Shown here one piece after another: positions 1-9,086 of a DNA stretch of 64,000 bases. Origin of the DNA: Candidatus Caldarchaeum subterraneum (GTDB taxonomy: Archaea > Thermoproteota > Nitrososphaeria_A > Caldarchaeales > Caldarchaeaceae); the NCBI GenBank assembly GCA_937934305.1, contig CALHAG010000002.1:77263-141262 (forward strand). The letters are read 5' to 3'. The first letter of the stretch is position 1. Each line of letters begins with the position of its first letter. A program made the translations under genes and the position numbers. The notes under the pieces are model-generated. The model did not search any database, was not told where the DNA came from, and worked only from the letters and a program-made list of their open reading frames with translations.

Positions 1-191
1 TAGAAGACACCATAACCCTAATCACCGAGCTCGGAATACCGATAGAGATAATACAGCCCACAGACCAATCATACAAGGGCATACAACAGCTCCTCCAAGA
101 AGCACAGCAGAAAGAAAAACAGCTAGAAGCCCACACCCTGAAAGAAGTCAAAAAAACACTCATGCTAAAAAGACTAAAAACAACAAGTTAA
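1..191 (+). CDS. C-terminal end of an unrecognised protein (partial)
   Basis: An open frame runs from the window edge to a TAA at 189-191 and gives 62 residues with no start in view. It begins with a short hydrophobic stretch (ELGIPIEII) and ends in a Gln/Lys-rich, probably helical tail. It is convergent with the S19 gene, with 33 bases between the stops. I do not recognise the family from this fragment. Confidence 0.6.
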   Translation, partial: EDTITLITELGIPIEIIQPTDQSYKGIQQLLQEAQQKEKQLEAHTLKEVKKTLMLKRLKTTS

Positions 192-224
192 ACAGACAAA
201 ACGCCAAAAAAGGGAGACCGGTCG

Positions 225-644
225 TCACTTTAGCGGGACATACATGCTGCTCCTGGTGGCGCCTATTCCTGCTCTTCCATGGATTACTCTTTTGTTGGTG
301 ATGGCGTATTCGCCGAGTCTGTGCCCAATCATTTCGGGCGTTATTTCGACGGGTGTGAATTCTTTGCCGTTGTGGACGTGTATGGTGAGGCCGACCATTT
401 CGGGGAGTATGAACATGTCGCGGCAATGTGTTTTGATGGGTTTCTCGAGCTTCTGACCAGATTCGAGGAGTTTTTTGGCTTTGCGGATTTTGAGGAGAAG
501 CTTTGACTGCGCTGGTGTGAGGCCTCGTTTGTAGAGGCTGCGCCGCGCCCTGCTTGGTAGAAGCTTGATTACAGCATCCATGCTCATCGTCTTCAGCTGG
601 TCGATAGTGTATCCACGGTAGGTCAGCTCCCTAACCATTTCCAT
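225..644 (-). CDS. rps19: 30S ribosomal protein S19 (archaeal type)
   Basis: S19 sits in the head of the small subunit near the decoding region. The frame holds the family core: [45 protein letters not shown] and the terminal [12 protein letters not shown]. From the ATG at 644 the protein is 139 residues, normal for archaea. The frame stays open upstream to 1022, but that stretch overlaps L2 and has no S19 character. The 644 start has GAGG six bases before it; a second ATG lies at 638. It is the last gene of the L3-L4-L23-L2-S19 run. Unusually, 226 bases separate it from L2, and no L22 gene follows. Confidence 0.95.
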   Translation of the reverse strand: MEMVRELTYRGYTIDQLKTMSMDAVIKLLPSRARRSLYKRGLTPAQSKLLLKIRKAKKLLESGQKLEKPIKTHCRDMFILPEMVGLTIHVHNGKEFTPVEITPEMIGHRLGEYAITNKRVIHGRAGIGATRSSMYVPLK

Positions 645-870
645 CCAAAGCCTCGCAACGGTTTCTAATAAAGACACTCCTTCCCATCCACTCACCTGGA
701 CATATACACGCCTACTGAGTGGGGCATGTTGTTTAAGGGTCGTCGGCACTTCTGTGGGCGATGAAAAGGAGAGGCGTCGAGGATATAGTTGGTAATGGGC
801 TGTCTCGTGCTCACTAACTGCTATGAGGTCTCTTTTCTCTAGGCTGGAAGCTGTTTTGGGGTGATGTTTG

Positions 871-1596
871 CTAGGTGGATTTTTTCTTGCGGCCTGTTCT
901 CCGTGCTGCGATGAGACCGACTTTCCTGCCGGGGGGTGCGGTGCGTTTGACGGTTTCGGGACGCCCGATGCGTTTGTGGCTGCCTCCTCCGAATGGGTGG
1001 ACAGCGGGAACCATCGCGACACCTCTTGACTTGGGCCAGTACCTGTGTCGAGCTCTCATTAGGTAGTATTTTGCCCCTGCTTTGAGGAAAGGTTTCTCGA
1101 TTCTGCCGCCGCCTGCCACGACACCCATGACCGCGAAAGCCTTTGCAGAAACTTCTACATCTTTCTTTGACGGTAGCTTGAGAACGGTTCGGTCGCCCAG
1201 TTGGGCTGTGACCACGGCATAGGCTCCGGATGAGCGGACAAGCTTTCCGCCGTCGCCGGGTATTCGTTCAACGGTTGAGACCAAGCCTCCCTCGGGGACT
1301 TTGCCGACGGGAAGTATGTTGCCTGGAGCGGGTTTAGCGTCCTCTCCTATTTCTATGACTTGGCCCACATACATTCCTTCTACGGCTGGAACATAGAACT
1401 CTGCGCCGTCGTGTCTCAGCACCGCGACAGGTGCTCCGCGGCCCGGGTCGTGGACTATGTCGGTTACAACCGCTGTGGTGAGGCTTTTTCCGCTGAAGAG
1501 CTGTGACGGGAACCCCACCATGTATCGCCTATGCTTAGATGCTATGAAGCGTGGCGAGCCTCTGCCAATTCTTTGAGCTCTAATATTTCTACCCAT
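871..1596 (-). CDS. rpl2: 50S ribosomal protein L2
   Basis: L2 is a primary 23S rRNA binder near the peptidyl-transferase centre. The 241-residue product has the archaeal pattern: an N-terminus starting [15 protein letters not shown], the OB-fold and SH3-like core, and the conserved C-terminal segment [16 protein letters not shown] around residues 190-210, whose histidine is important for activity in the family. The ATG at 1596 lies 11 bases after the L23 stop, consistent with one operon. Confidence 0.97.
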   Translation of the reverse strand: MGRNIRAQRIGRGSPRFIASKHRRYMVGFPSQLFSGKSLTTAVVTDIVHDPGRGAPVAVLRHDGAEFYVPAVEGMYVGQVIEIGEDAKPAPGNILPVGKVPEGGLVSTVERIPGDGGKLVRSSGAYAVVTAQLGDRTVLKLPSKKDVEVSAKAFAVMGVVAGGGRIEKPFLKAGAKYYLMRARHRYWPKSRGVAMVPAVHPFGGGSHKRIGRPETVKRTAPPGRKVGLIAARRTGRKKKST

Positions 1597-1607
1597 TATT
1601 TCATCAC

Positions 1608-1868
1608 CTAGAAGATTCCGAGCTTGACCGCCAGCTCTGAGGCCTTGTATTCAGGCTTTAGTTTGACGAATGCTTTTTTCTCTCCGCGGCTTGTTATCAA
1701 CGTGTTCACCTTATCAACTTTGACGTTGTAGAGCTGTTCAACGGCGTTTTTTATCATGTGCTTGTCTGCTTTGAGGTCGACGATGAAGACCAGCTTGTTC
1801 TCGGACTCGATGAGTGATACGGTGTCCTGCGTTATGTAAACCCGTTTCACGACATCCTGGGGGTTCAT
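1608..1868 (-). CDS. rpl23: 50S ribosomal protein L23
   Basis: An 86-residue protein of the L23 family, which lines the polypeptide exit tunnel and docks SRP. Family marks include [15 protein letters not shown] near the C-terminus and the alternating basic/hydrophobic RNA-binding face. The length is typical of archaea. Its ATG overlaps the L4 stop by four bases, so the two are probably translationally coupled. Confidence 0.95.
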   Translation of the reverse strand: MNPQDVVKRVYITQDTVSLIESENKLVFIVDLKADKHMIKNAVEQLYNVKVDKVNTLITSRGEKKAFVKLKPEYKASELAVKLGIF

Positions 1869-2683
1869 TTCAGCCTCTCCTCCAGCGCTTTAAGCGCCGA
1901 CTTTGTGAATAGAGTGAGTCTGCCTGGCTTGGCTCCAGGTGCAAGGTGTAGGACGCTGAGGTCTTTGGCGGTGACCACTTCGACGCCCGGGATGTTTGAC
2001 GCGGCTTTTCCTACTCCATGGTCCGCTGCTACAACTATCAAGGGCCCCTTCCTCCGTTTGTATCTTCTACCCCTCATTTTCCCCTTCCCAGCTCTTACTT
2101 TCTTCACACCGCATCTCTTCAACTCATCACCGAGGCCAAGCCTAGTGAGAACGTTTCTGGCCTCAGCGGTTTTTGAAAGAGCCTCGAGGCCATCATCCAC
2201 TATAATCGGGAGAGTGGTCTGCTCAGCTATTCTATGTCCCCGTGCCTTGACGTGTTGAGGTGATGCAGTGAATGCGAGCGCGGCTAGTAAAGCGTTCCGC
2301 AGCTCCTTTTTGTTGATTTGTTTGTGTATCTTTTTCTCGGGTGTGGGTGGATGTGTTGGCCGTCCGCCCACGGCTGATGGAACCATGCCGCCCGCTCCAT
2401 ACTTGGGTGTGCCTCTCCCCTTGATACGTGAGATGCGGGCCATTCCGAAACCTGGTCCCCATGACTCTACCGAGTGCTTGTGTCCCGAGATTTTTGACGC
2501 ACCTTTCGGCTGGAGGCTGTGGGTTGCGAGATGTATGTAGGCCCGTGCGACGAGGTCTTCTCGGAGAGGTGCTGAGAAGAAGCTTGGAAGAGGTATGGTT
2601 TCCACGGCTTCTCCCTCGAGGTTGTAGACCTTGACCGTTGGTTGCTGAGGTTTTTGGAGAAGAAGAGAGGCGGTGAAATTCAT
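1865..2683 (-). CDS. rpl4: 50S ribosomal protein L4 (archaeal L4e type)
   Basis: L4 extends a loop into the exit tunnel. The 272-residue product shows the archaeal L4 pattern: [19 protein letters not shown] at about residues 31-49, the Gly/Arg-rich internal loop with [11 protein letters not shown] and GGRPTHPP, and a basic segment [18 protein letters not shown] near residue 200. It lies four bases after the L3 stop and overlaps L23, so it is an internal gene of the operon. Confidence 0.97.
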   Translation of the reverse strand: MNFTASLLLQKPQQPTVKVYNLEGEAVETIPLPSFFSAPLREDLVARAYIHLATHSLQPKGASKISGHKHSVESWGPGFGMARISRIKGRGTPKYGAGGMVPSAVGGRPTHPPTPEKKIHKQINKKELRNALLAALAFTASPQHVKARGHRIAEQTTLPIIVDDGLEALSKTAEARNVLTRLGLGDELKRCGVKKVRAGKGKMRGRRYKRRKGPLIVVAADHGVGKAASNIPGVEVVTAKDLSVLHLAPGAKPGRLTLFTKSALKALEERLK

Positions 2684-2686
2684 TCA

Positions 2687-3649
2687 CTACACCTCCAGTA
2701 AAGTTATTTCAGGAGCCTCCAAATGCTTAGGAGGCTTGGTGGGTGCGCGGAGAACAAGGGGTCTCATAGGTGTTCCCGCAACAGAGCCCTCTAGGACAAG
2801 GTAATCGGTTTTGACGAGGCCGAACCTGTGCCATCCCGACTTCGGGTTAATCGCAGCAGGGTCATCTCCGATTCTGAGGATGCGTTTGTTAAACTCTGTC
2901 CGCCGATGGTAACCCATCTGCCCCGACCTCGGCACAGTGTACATAACGTAGTGCGGGTTCCAAGGCCCTATAGCGCCCACGCCCCGTCTTGTTTTACGGG
3001 ATTTACGCTGCAGAATCGATACACCGTATCTCTTGACAACTCCTTGGAAGCCCTTGCCCTTGGTCACCGCTATGACGTCTACAAACTGTCCCTCCTTGAA
3101 GACATCTGTGACGCGGAGGTCTTTTCCAACCAGCTGCTTCGCCTTCTCAAGAGCTTCTGCAGGTTTTCCACCCATCTTTATCTCAGCTATTCTCGGGGTT
3201 TTGCCCGCTCCCACCAGCCTTGGCTGCGTAGCCACCACAAGCCTCACCTCATCCACACCATCCTTGAGCTGATTGATTTCTTCTATCGATGGCTCGGGCC
3301 TAAACGTGGGGTTCCTCCTCTTAACATCCTCCGGCACCTCCTTGCTCCAGTATTTGCCGATGTTGACGAGTTCTCCGTCCACGTTGCGGTAGAGTGAGAT
3401 GCCTATGACTTTCAGGGGTGGAGCGGCGACTACTGTGCATGCTTTGGCGACCTCACTTCCCTGCGTCGGAGAACCGGGTGTGTTGTCGATGTAGTGCACC
3501 ATGGTCATGCCAACTTTGTAGCCTATGAAGCCGAGAACACCCTCTCCATCGGGCCAGTGCTTGACACGGGGAAGGATACCCGCCGCTCGACCCCTTGGAA
3601 GATAAGCCAGAGAACCATGCCTCGGCCGCGAATACTTCCTTCTGCCCAA
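2687..3649 (-). CDS. rpl3: 50S ribosomal protein L3
   Basis: L3 helps organise the peptidyl-transferase centre. The 320-residue protein begins MGRRKYSRPRHGSLAYLPRGRA, the usual archaeal/eukaryal start, and contains GFIGYKVGMTMV and GKGFQGVVKRYGV. The start codon is TTG at 3649. It is the first gene of the ribosomal operon; a TATA box lies on the minus strand at 3681-3690. Confidence 0.97.
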   Translation of the reverse strand: MGRRKYSRPRHGSLAYLPRGRAAGILPRVKHWPDGEGVLGFIGYKVGMTMVHYIDNTPGSPTQGSEVAKACTVVAAPPLKVIGISLYRNVDGELVNIGKYWSKEVPEDVKRRNPTFRPEPSIEEINQLKDGVDEVRLVVATQPRLVGAGKTPRIAEIKMGGKPAEALEKAKQLVGKDLRVTDVFKEGQFVDVIAVTKGKGFQGVVKRYGVSILQRKSRKTRRGVGAIGPWNPHYVMYTVPRSGQMGYHRRTEFNKRILRIGDDPAAINPKSGWHRFGLVKTDYLVLEGSVAGTPMRPLVLRAPTKPPKHLEAPEITLLEV

Positions 3650-3680
3650 TTTCCACTACCTGCGTTCACCTCATGCATGC

Positions 3681-3720
3681 ATGATAAAAACCTTAACAGG
3701 GGTTACAATCCTTATTTGCC
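3681..3720. promoter_or_regulatory. Divergent promoters of the L3 operon and the 3741 gene
   Basis: On the minus strand TTTTTATCAT (3681-3690) lies about 36 bases before the TTG of L3. On the plus strand CTTATTTGCC (3711-3720) is centred 26-27 bases before the ATG at 3741, the distance expected for a leaderless archaeal transcript. Neither has the GGCC box seen in the accessory region. Confidence 0.6.
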
Positions 3721-3740
3721 GCCCAAACAGGATGTAAACC

Positions 3741-4214
3741 ATGAGAGATGAAGTGACAGAAGAGATAATCGGTTTAATAACTGCGGAGAATGTCGTGGGG
3801 CTGGCTACGCATCGACACTATCCACGCGAGAGAATAATCTACTCGAGGTTCGGTAGATGCGGTTTCGCGATTGATGTGGTTAAGGAGGTTGACGGGGTGA
3901 GGAAAACCTTCTCGGTTCTCGTCGAAGCTTATGCCGACGCCTCGTCTGACAAGGTTGAGGATTTCTTTAAGCTGCCGGGGAAAATTCTCTACATTTTATC
4001 GTCGCCATCGGATGGTGGAAGAGTTTTGAAGAGACGGGAGGCGGCTTACAGAGATGGTGAAGACCTTTTCAGCAGAGTGGAACAGGTTAGAAGAAGCTTC
4101 TACAGCGTCTACAGCAGGTTGAAGGAGAAGGAGAAAGAGGCTGTGACCAGAATAGGTGAAGAGATTTTCCACGCAGTTGGGTTGACGGCCGACGAGCTTC
4201 ACCTCGGCGTCTAA
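3741..4214 (+). CDS. Conserved-looking protein of unknown function
   Basis: 157 residues, leaderless start. I do not recognise it. The N-terminal half is a mixed alpha/beta segment with YSRFGRCGFAIDVVKEV; the C-terminal half (about 105-150) is strongly helical and charged (RLKEKEKEAVTRIGEEI). No membrane segment, no cysteine pairs. It is divergent from the ribosomal operon and convergent, by four overlapping bases, with the small zinc protein that follows. Confidence 0.7.
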   Translation: MRDEVTEEIIGLITAENVVGLATHRHYPRERIIYSRFGRCGFAIDVVKEVDGVRKTFSVLVEAYADASSDKVEDFFKLPGKILYILSSPSDGGRVLKRREAAYRDGEDLFSRVEQVRRSFYSVYSRLKEKEKEAVTRIGEEIFHAVGLTADELHLGV

Positions 4215-4366
4215 TCCTTGACACCCGGTATCCGATAGGTTTTATTTTCCTCGTCGGTGTGAACAAAGACATCGCCGCATTTTCTACATCGGAAGTATTT
4301 GTTGACACCTTTCTCAGCCTTCTGGTCGCCGATGAACTCGAGGTCATGTTCACAGGACTCTGACAT
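4211..4366 (-). CDS. Small zinc-ribbon-like protein
   Basis: 51 residues from the ATG at 4366. It contains CEHD near the start and CRKCGDVFVH later, a plausible Cys/His metal site. A longer reading to 4441 is possible, but a TATA-like AACATATAG centred near 4394, about 27 bases upstream, supports the short leaderless form. Function unknown. Confidence 0.6.
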   Translation of the reverse strand: MSESCEHDLEFIGDQKAEKGVNKYFRCRKCGDVFVHTDEENKTYRIPGVKD

Positions 4367-4422
4367 GTATAGTCTGTGTATGCGTTGGCTATATGTTTTC
4401 GAGGCGGGTTTGAGGCCCTGTG

Positions 4423-5619
4423 ATGAAGTTTCTGCTGACATCTGAGGGTGACGAGGGGCCGCGGACTTTCAAGGCCGGCCAAAGCATCCACCTTGGCCAG
4501 ATGAAGCTGTACGTCGAGGGCGAAACCACGGAGTTGAACGGTTTCTTCGAAGGACTGCGTGACGACGAGGCTTTGGTCATCATCCATGCACCCGCCGAGA
4601 AGGCTCCATCTATTCCGCATAGGTTTGAAAGAGCTGTCGAATGGATGAGGATGTTTGAAGGGTTCGCCGGCGGAGTCATAGGCGGAGGCTTTGTGTTCAG
4701 AGATGTTGTCGGGCTTGTGCCAGTCTTCGTCGACGGGGACGGGTTCACAGCGACAAACGTGAAGGCAGAGGCTTTGGCGAGAGGTCTTGAGCCGCTGCCT
4801 CCAGCTACAGCCCTCGACACAACAAACAAGAAAACATTAAGATACCATGCATGGGGAAAAACTGGGGCCGGGCCTCAGCAGCTTCTTGAGGCGCTGCGGT
4901 ATGCTGTTGAAAAATTTTGTCCACGCCACGTATCCGTCTTCTTTTCCGGTGGCTTGGACAGCCTTATTCTCGCGAAGCTCATCCGAGACAGGGGTTATTC
5001 CCCTCTTCTTCTCACTGTGGGAACGGTGGAAAGCCACGACTTCGCAGCAGCCGAGTCCGCTGCATCGTTTCTCGGGCTGGAGGTGGAGAAAGTGGTTGTT
5101 GATGAAAAGAACGTGGCGAAGGCTTTGGAGCTGCTTGAAAATGTGCTGGGGCCTCTGGGTGACATGGACGCGGCCATCGCTGTCGCCATGTATCTTCTCT
5201 CGAAAAAGTCTGTGGAAATGGGGTGTGGGGCGGCGGTGCTGGGACAGGGTGCTGACGAGCTCTTCGGCGGCTACATGAAGTATGAAAGGATTCTTCACGA
5301 AAACGGGTATCAAGTTCTTGAGCAGGTGATGCGGAGGGATTTTGAGATGCTCGCAGCCGAGGGGCTGGTGAGGGATTTTACAGCGGTGAGGCTCGGCGGA
5401 GCCTATCCTCTTCCGCTTTATCTTACGCGGGATGTTGTTTCGATGGTCTTGTCCATACCTGTGGAGCAGAAAGTGCATGTTTATGGGGGGAGAGTTGTGA
5501 GGAAGCATGTTCTGCGGATGGTGGGTCGGATGCTGGGTCTCGGCGACTTGGCTGACAGGGGTAAAAAAGCTCTTCAATACGGGTCGGGGTTGATGAAGAT
5601 GGTGAGAAGGCTTCGTTGA
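4423..5619 (+). CDS. Asparagine-synthase-like amidotransferase/ATP pyrophosphatase
   Basis: The C-terminal half matches the asparagine synthetase synthase domain: the PP-loop FSGGLDSLILAKLI near residue 168 binds ATP, and GQGADELFGGY near 282 is the second family signature. The N-terminal domain (1-130) resembles a reduced glutamine-amidohydrolase fold, but there is no N-terminal catalytic Cys2, so glutamine hydrolysis is unlikely. At 398 residues it is shorter than AsnB (about 500-600). The ATG at 4423 has GAGG seven bases upstream; a GTG lies just before it. It overlaps the HD gene downstream. The substrate cannot be inferred. Confidence 0.85.
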   Translation: MKFLLTSEGDEGPRTFKAGQSIHLGQMKLYVEGETTELNGFFEGLRDDEALVIIHAPAEKAPSIPHRFERAVEWMRMFEGFAGGVIGGGFVFRDVVGLVPVFVDGDGFTATNVKAEALARGLEPLPPATALDTTNKKTLRYHAWGKTGAGPQQLLEALRYAVEKFCPRHVSVFFSGGLDSLILAKLIRDRGYSPLLLTVGTVESHDFAAAESAASFLGLEVEKVVVDEKNVAKALELLENVLGPLGDMDAAIAVAMYLLSKKSVEMGCGAAVLGQGADELFGGYMKYERILHENGYQVLEQVMRRDFEMLAAEGLVRDFTAVRLGGAYPLPLYLTRDVVSMVLSIPVEQKVHVYGGRVVRKHVLRMVGRMLGLGDLADRGKKALQYGSGLMKMVRRLR

Positions 5620-6083
5620 AGACGCTTGTCTCGGCTCTGCTTCTTCTCAAGAGGCTTCCGCGCACCGGCTGGCTGGAGGAAGGAGTCAAGAACCCCGAGA
5701 GCGTCGCGAGCCACAGCTACTCACTTGCAGTGATGGCTATGGCGGAGGCCGAGGCCCGTGGCCTCGATGTCTGCAAAGCTGTGAAAATGGCTCTGCTACA
5801 TGACCTCGCCGAAAGCTACACAGGAGACCTCACACCCGCCACCAAGAAAAAAATCCCGAAAAACATATTCCACCAAGTCGAGAGAGCCATAATCAGGGAG
5901 CTGGTCTCCAGCCTCCCGCCTCACATCGCCCAGCAATACACCGAACTTTACGAAGAATACCTCGAGAGAAGAACCCCGGAAGCACGGCTTGTCCACAGGC
6001 TCGACCGCAGAGAACTCGTCGAAGAAGCCCTCTGGCTTAACAAAAGACAAAAAATCAGCTTGAATAGATTCGGCATAGCTTAA
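5616..6083 (+). CDS. HD-domain phosphohydrolase (YfbR/HDDC2-like 5'-deoxynucleotidase)
   Basis: A 155-residue HD protein. The metal ligands are visible as H33 (in VASHSYSLAV), H62-D63 (in LLHDLAES) and D130 (in VHRLDRREL); TGDLTP follows the HD pair as in YfbR-like 5'-nucleotidases that dephosphorylate nucleoside monophosphates. It starts at a TTG that overlaps the stop of the preceding synthase gene, so the pair is probably co-translated. Confidence 0.9.
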   Translation: MKTLVSALLLLKRLPRTGWLEEGVKNPESVASHSYSLAVMAMAEAEARGLDVCKAVKMALLHDLAESYTGDLTPATKKKIPKNIFHQVERAIIRELVSSLPPHIAQQYTELYEEYLERRTPEARLVHRLDRRELVEEALWLNKRQKISLNRFGIA

Positions 6084-6111
6084 ATGCGACGCGGCCCGTA
6101 GATGCATAGGC

Positions 6112-7185
6112 TTGTCCGTTGACGACTACGTGGTGAAAGCGCTTCTCTCAGGTTTTCCCTTTCTGAGAGAGGTGAGGGATTACGTTGCTCAGCAGGGTCT
6201 TCGTCTCGAGGATTTTGAGGGCAATAACGAGTATCTTGAAGTGGCTGTGCGGAGGGTTGAGGAGGCTCTCCGCCGATGGCCCGCCCGACGGCTTCAACCC
6301 CTTGAGACAAGCGACTTGGAAATCTTCAGCCACCCACTCGCCATGGCTCTTGTAGCTATGCTTGACAGCCCATTCGCCAAGAGAAGGTTCGCGGCCTACG
6401 AGGCCGAGAGATACGCGACGATGCTGAAAAACATACGGGAGGAGCAGGCGAAGGTGGTGGCCTACGTGATGTCCGAGGTTCTTGGCATGAGGATAAGAGA
6501 GGGCCAGCCGCCGCACGAGTTCTGGATACATTTCGTCGACTATCTCAAGCACGCAACCCCTCTCAACGAGCCACGGTTCAAACTCGTCAACAGAATCCTC
6601 GACAAAGGCTACGTCGCCGTAACACGCAGCGAGGCAATCACCCTTGTCAAAAACGGCCTCGAGAAACTCATACACCAACGGCTCGAGAAAATGGGAAGCC
6701 TAACACCGCCACCCTTCCTCGAGAAACAGGTCGAGAGGCTGAGGAAGCTGCTTGAATCGGTTCACCAGAGAGAAGCAGCGCCGTCTGTTAGGCTAGACCC
6801 CGATAAATGGCCTCCATGTATGCAGGCTCTTCGTAAACGGCTTCTCGCAGGAGAGCCTGTGAGTCATTTCGGCAACTTCGCAGCCGCCGCATTCATGCTA
6901 CGCATAGGCATGACCGTCGACGAGGTTGTCAACATCTACAGCCAACGGGGAGACTTCGACCCCAAGATAGCACGTTACCAAGTCGAGCACATCGCTGGAC
7001 TCAAGGGGAGCCGCACAAAATACAGCGTCCCCCGCTGCGCAACCATGCAAACACATGGCCTCTGCATAGAGGAGGGGAGACTCTGCGGCGGCGTCAAGAC
7101 ACCTCTGCAGTTTTATAAGAGGGTGAGAGCTGGTGTGAGAAATGAGCGGAGCGGGGCAAACGCTTCACCAAGCGGTCAGACGTAA
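6112..7185 (+). CDS. priL: DNA primase large subunit PriL
   Basis: The regulatory, iron-sulphur subunit of archaeal/eukaryal primase, which partners PriS in RNA primer synthesis. Four cysteines fit the 4Fe-4S ligands: C236 (WPPCM), C309 (PRCA), C318 (GLC) and C325 (RLC), with the conserved surroundings SHFGNFAAAAF and PLQFYKR. 357 residues from TTG at 6112; TTAAATGC near 6082 could serve as TATA box about 30 bases upstream. No PriS gene is in view. It overlaps the MFS gene downstream by 44 bases. Confidence 0.93.
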   Translation: MSVDDYVVKALLSGFPFLREVRDYVAQQGLRLEDFEGNNEYLEVAVRRVEEALRRWPARRLQPLETSDLEIFSHPLAMALVAMLDSPFAKRRFAAYEAERYATMLKNIREEQAKVVAYVMSEVLGMRIREGQPPHEFWIHFVDYLKHATPLNEPRFKLVNRILDKGYVAVTRSEAITLVKNGLEKLIHQRLEKMGSLTPPPFLEKQVERLRKLLESVHQREAAPSVRLDPDKWPPCMQALRKRLLAGEPVSHFGNFAAAAFMLRIGMTVDEVVNIYSQRGDFDPKIARYQVEHIAGLKGSRTKYSVPRCATMQTHGLCIEEGRLCGGVKTPLQFYKRVRAGVRNERSGANASPSGQT

Positions 7186-8386
7186 CCTCGCATACATAGC
7201 CGCGACCCAGGCTTTCTTGACGATTATCGTCCAGACGTTTGTGGTTCATGTGCCGATAACCATCTCTCTTCTAGGCGGCTCAGCCGCTCTGGCTGGGTTA
7301 GGTTCTGCGTTGATGTGGGGTGGGAGGATTTTAACAACCTATCAAATGGGTAGGCTGATGGACAGAGTTGGACGGATGCCAGTCATCTACTCTGGAATGG
7401 TTATAGCCGGGTTGTCAGCCGCCGCGGCCGCGTTCTTCTACCAGCAACGGTTGATGGAGGCTTTTCTGACGGTGATTGTCTTGTTTGGTGTCGGCCGTGG
7501 GATGGCTGACTACGGCAGGATGGCGGCGGGGGACATGCTGCCCCCGGAGAAACGCGGCCTTGGAACAGGTGTTATCTTGACAGGGAGCATGGTGGGGACG
7601 TTGGCTGTGCCGCCGATAATCGCGGCCGTGAAAATGCTCGCTGGCGGGGAAAACATCGCCGCAACCTATCTAACGCTCATACCATTCGCCGCGGCAGGTT
7701 TTGCTGCTGCATATGCGGTGAAACCCGACCCGCTACAGATAGCGAGAACCCTTAGACACAACAACCCATCCGAAGCACATCAACAAGCCATTAGAAAAAT
7801 TTCTGAAATCTTAAACCGTAGAATGGTGTTTGCCATTGTTTCAGCGGCTGTGTCGACGGGTGTGATGGTTGCCTACATGTCGCTCGGCTCCCTGCTCCTA
7901 CACCTCGAACATGTCGAGACAACGGTTATCTCAGCTGTCGTAACCCTGCACGTCATAGGGATGTACGCGTTCTCGATACCGCTCGGGAAAGCGGCCGACA
8001 TCGTTGGAAGAGTGCCTGTCACACTGGTTGGAGTGATTGTCTGCTCAACAGGCGCATACATCATGTCCGTCAACAAAAGCCTCGACATCGTCACCGTCGG
8101 CATGTTTCTCGTGGGCGTAGGCTGGAGCGCGGCAACAGTCGCCTCAATAGCCCTCATCTCCGACGAAACACACGCAGCCGAGAGAGGAAAAGCCATGGGC
8201 CTCAACGACACAGCCACAGCACTAACATCACTCACCACACCAATACTCCTATCAATAATCTTCCAAAACTACGGCGACACAGCGCTAGGCCTCGCGGGAC
8301 TAGCAGCAGCAACACCAACAATAATACTAGCAACAACCACAAGAAGAAAAAAAGGCTTAGACTCTTCTCGACATAGCACAAGTTGA
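7142..8386 (+). CDS. Major facilitator superfamily transporter
   Basis: 414 residues with about twelve hydrophobic segments in two six-helix halves. The loop between helices 2 and 3 carries MGRLMDRVGRMPVIY, the MFS motif A (GxxxDRxGRR type), and a weaker version (GKAADIVGRVPVTL) occurs in the second half. The ATG lies inside the 3' end of priL with GGTG a few bases upstream. Substrate unknown. The final 100 bases are A-rich compared with the rest. Confidence 0.88.
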   Translation: MSGAGQTLHQAVRRNLAYIAATQAFLTIIVQTFVVHVPITISLLGGSAALAGLGSALMWGGRILTTYQMGRLMDRVGRMPVIYSGMVIAGLSAAAAAFFYQQRLMEAFLTVIVLFGVGRGMADYGRMAAGDMLPPEKRGLGTGVILTGSMVGTLAVPPIIAAVKMLAGGENIAATYLTLIPFAAAGFAAAYAVKPDPLQIARTLRHNNPSEAHQQAIRKISEILNRRMVFAIVSAAVSTGVMVAYMSLGSLLLHLEHVETTVISAVVTLHVIGMYAFSIPLGKAADIVGRVPVTLVGVIVCSTGAYIMSVNKSLDIVTVGMFLVGVGWSAATVASIALISDETHAAERGKAMGLNDTATALTSLTTPILLSIIFQNYGDTALGLAGLAAATPTIILATTTRRKKGLDSSRHSTS

Positions 8387-8508
8387 TTAAAGGATGTTTT
8401 TTCATACACCTAAAGAGGTTGATTTCAACGGAAACCTATACGTTCAAAACCCTAGAAACCATCCTACAGCCACCAAGAAACATAAGAACAGCAGACACCT
8501 TCAACTCA

Positions 8509-8579
8509 TTAAGCAAAAACTTTGGCCTTGGAGAAGCGGTTGTCGACGTCGTCGCAGTCTATATACATAACCACGCTGA
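8509..8579 (-). pseudogene. Decayed 3' end of a superoxide dismutase gene
   Basis: Bases 8520-8558 match 9261-9299, the 3' end of the intact sodA, at 36 of 39 positions. Read on the minus strand they still encode DDVD-RF-KAK (intact gene: DDVDKRFTKAKG) and then run to TAA at 8509-8511. Nothing recognisable as the rest of a dismutase lies upstream. I read it as the remnant of a second or duplicated sod gene. Confidence 0.55.
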
Positions 8580-8595
8580 TTATAACCTTAAGCTT

Positions 8596-8880
8596 ATGGA
8601 AATACGGCTTTCAGAGAAGGCATGGGGCCATATATCTACTAGGCATCCTGAGGTTTCGTTTTACAAGAGTGAAATAATCGAGGCCGTGAAGGGGCCTGAT
8701 ACAGTGTTGAAAGGTTCTAGGGGCGAGTTCAAAGCTATAAAATATCTAAGTAGAACACATCTAGGCCCGAAGCATCTGGTGGTTGTCTATAAGGTCGTGA
8801 ACGAGGAAAAGCATATTATAACCGCCTACTTTACCTCAGATTTAGGAAGTGTAAGGGGTGAAGTTGTTTGGAAAAAATAG
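8596..8880 (+). CDS. Toxin-like small nuclease (PBECR/DUF4258-like)
   Basis: 94 residues from ATG 8596. Marks typical of the PBECR/barnase-EndoU-RelE-like toxin group are W-HI--RHPEV near the start (candidate catalytic His), PDTVLKG in the middle, and a C-terminal KHLVVVYKV...ITAYFTSD strand pair. Its stop overlaps the start of a DUF2283 protein, a common toxin-antitoxin-type partner. The frame is open upstream to 8383, but that part overlaps the sod remnant and is not protein-like. RNA cleavage is an inference. Confidence 0.7.
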   Translation: MEIRLSEKAWGHISTRHPEVSFYKSEIIEAVKGPDTVLKGSRGEFKAIKYLSRTHLGPKHLVVVYKVVNEEKHIITAYFTSDLGSVRGEVVWKK

Positions 8881-9086
8881 CTCTTAGGCCCGAGAGGCTT
8901 AACGTTGACTATGACGAGGAGAATGATGTTCTCTACATCTCGTTCGGAGAGCCTAGGGAGGCAGATGATAGCGTAGAGCCTCAGGAAGGAGTAATACTGA
9001 GAACCAGACAAAGAGAATTAATTGGAATAACAATAATAGGGCTAAAGACACTAAAGAATTCCAGTGCGAAAAGCTCGTCTACATAG
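8868..9086 (+). CDS. DUF2283 protein, antitoxin-like, possibly frameshifted
   Basis: 72 residues from a TTG overlapping the toxin stop. YDEENDVLYISFGEP is the DUF2283 hallmark, followed by GVILRTR and ELIGITIIGL. After that point the frame gives a low-complexity tail (KNSSAKSSST). A neighbouring frame continues to TAA at 9115 with a more natural end (CEKLVYIESIRIGELA), so a one- or two-base indel near 9045-9060 is likely, either a real mutation or a sequencing error. Confidence 0.75.
   Translation: MEKIALRPERLNVDYDEENDVLYISFGEPREADDSVEPQEGVILRTRQRELIGITIIGLKTLKNSSAKSSST

Noticed and set aside
645-1022. A 126-residue N-terminal extension of S19
   Set aside because: The frame is open but overlaps the well-supported L2 gene and has no similarity to S19; a Shine-Dalgarno-like GAGG supports the start at 644.
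4837-5577. A 246-residue minus-strand frame inside the asparagine-synthase-like gene
   Set aside because: His/Pro/Arg-rich antisense shadow of a recognised gene, without any family motif.
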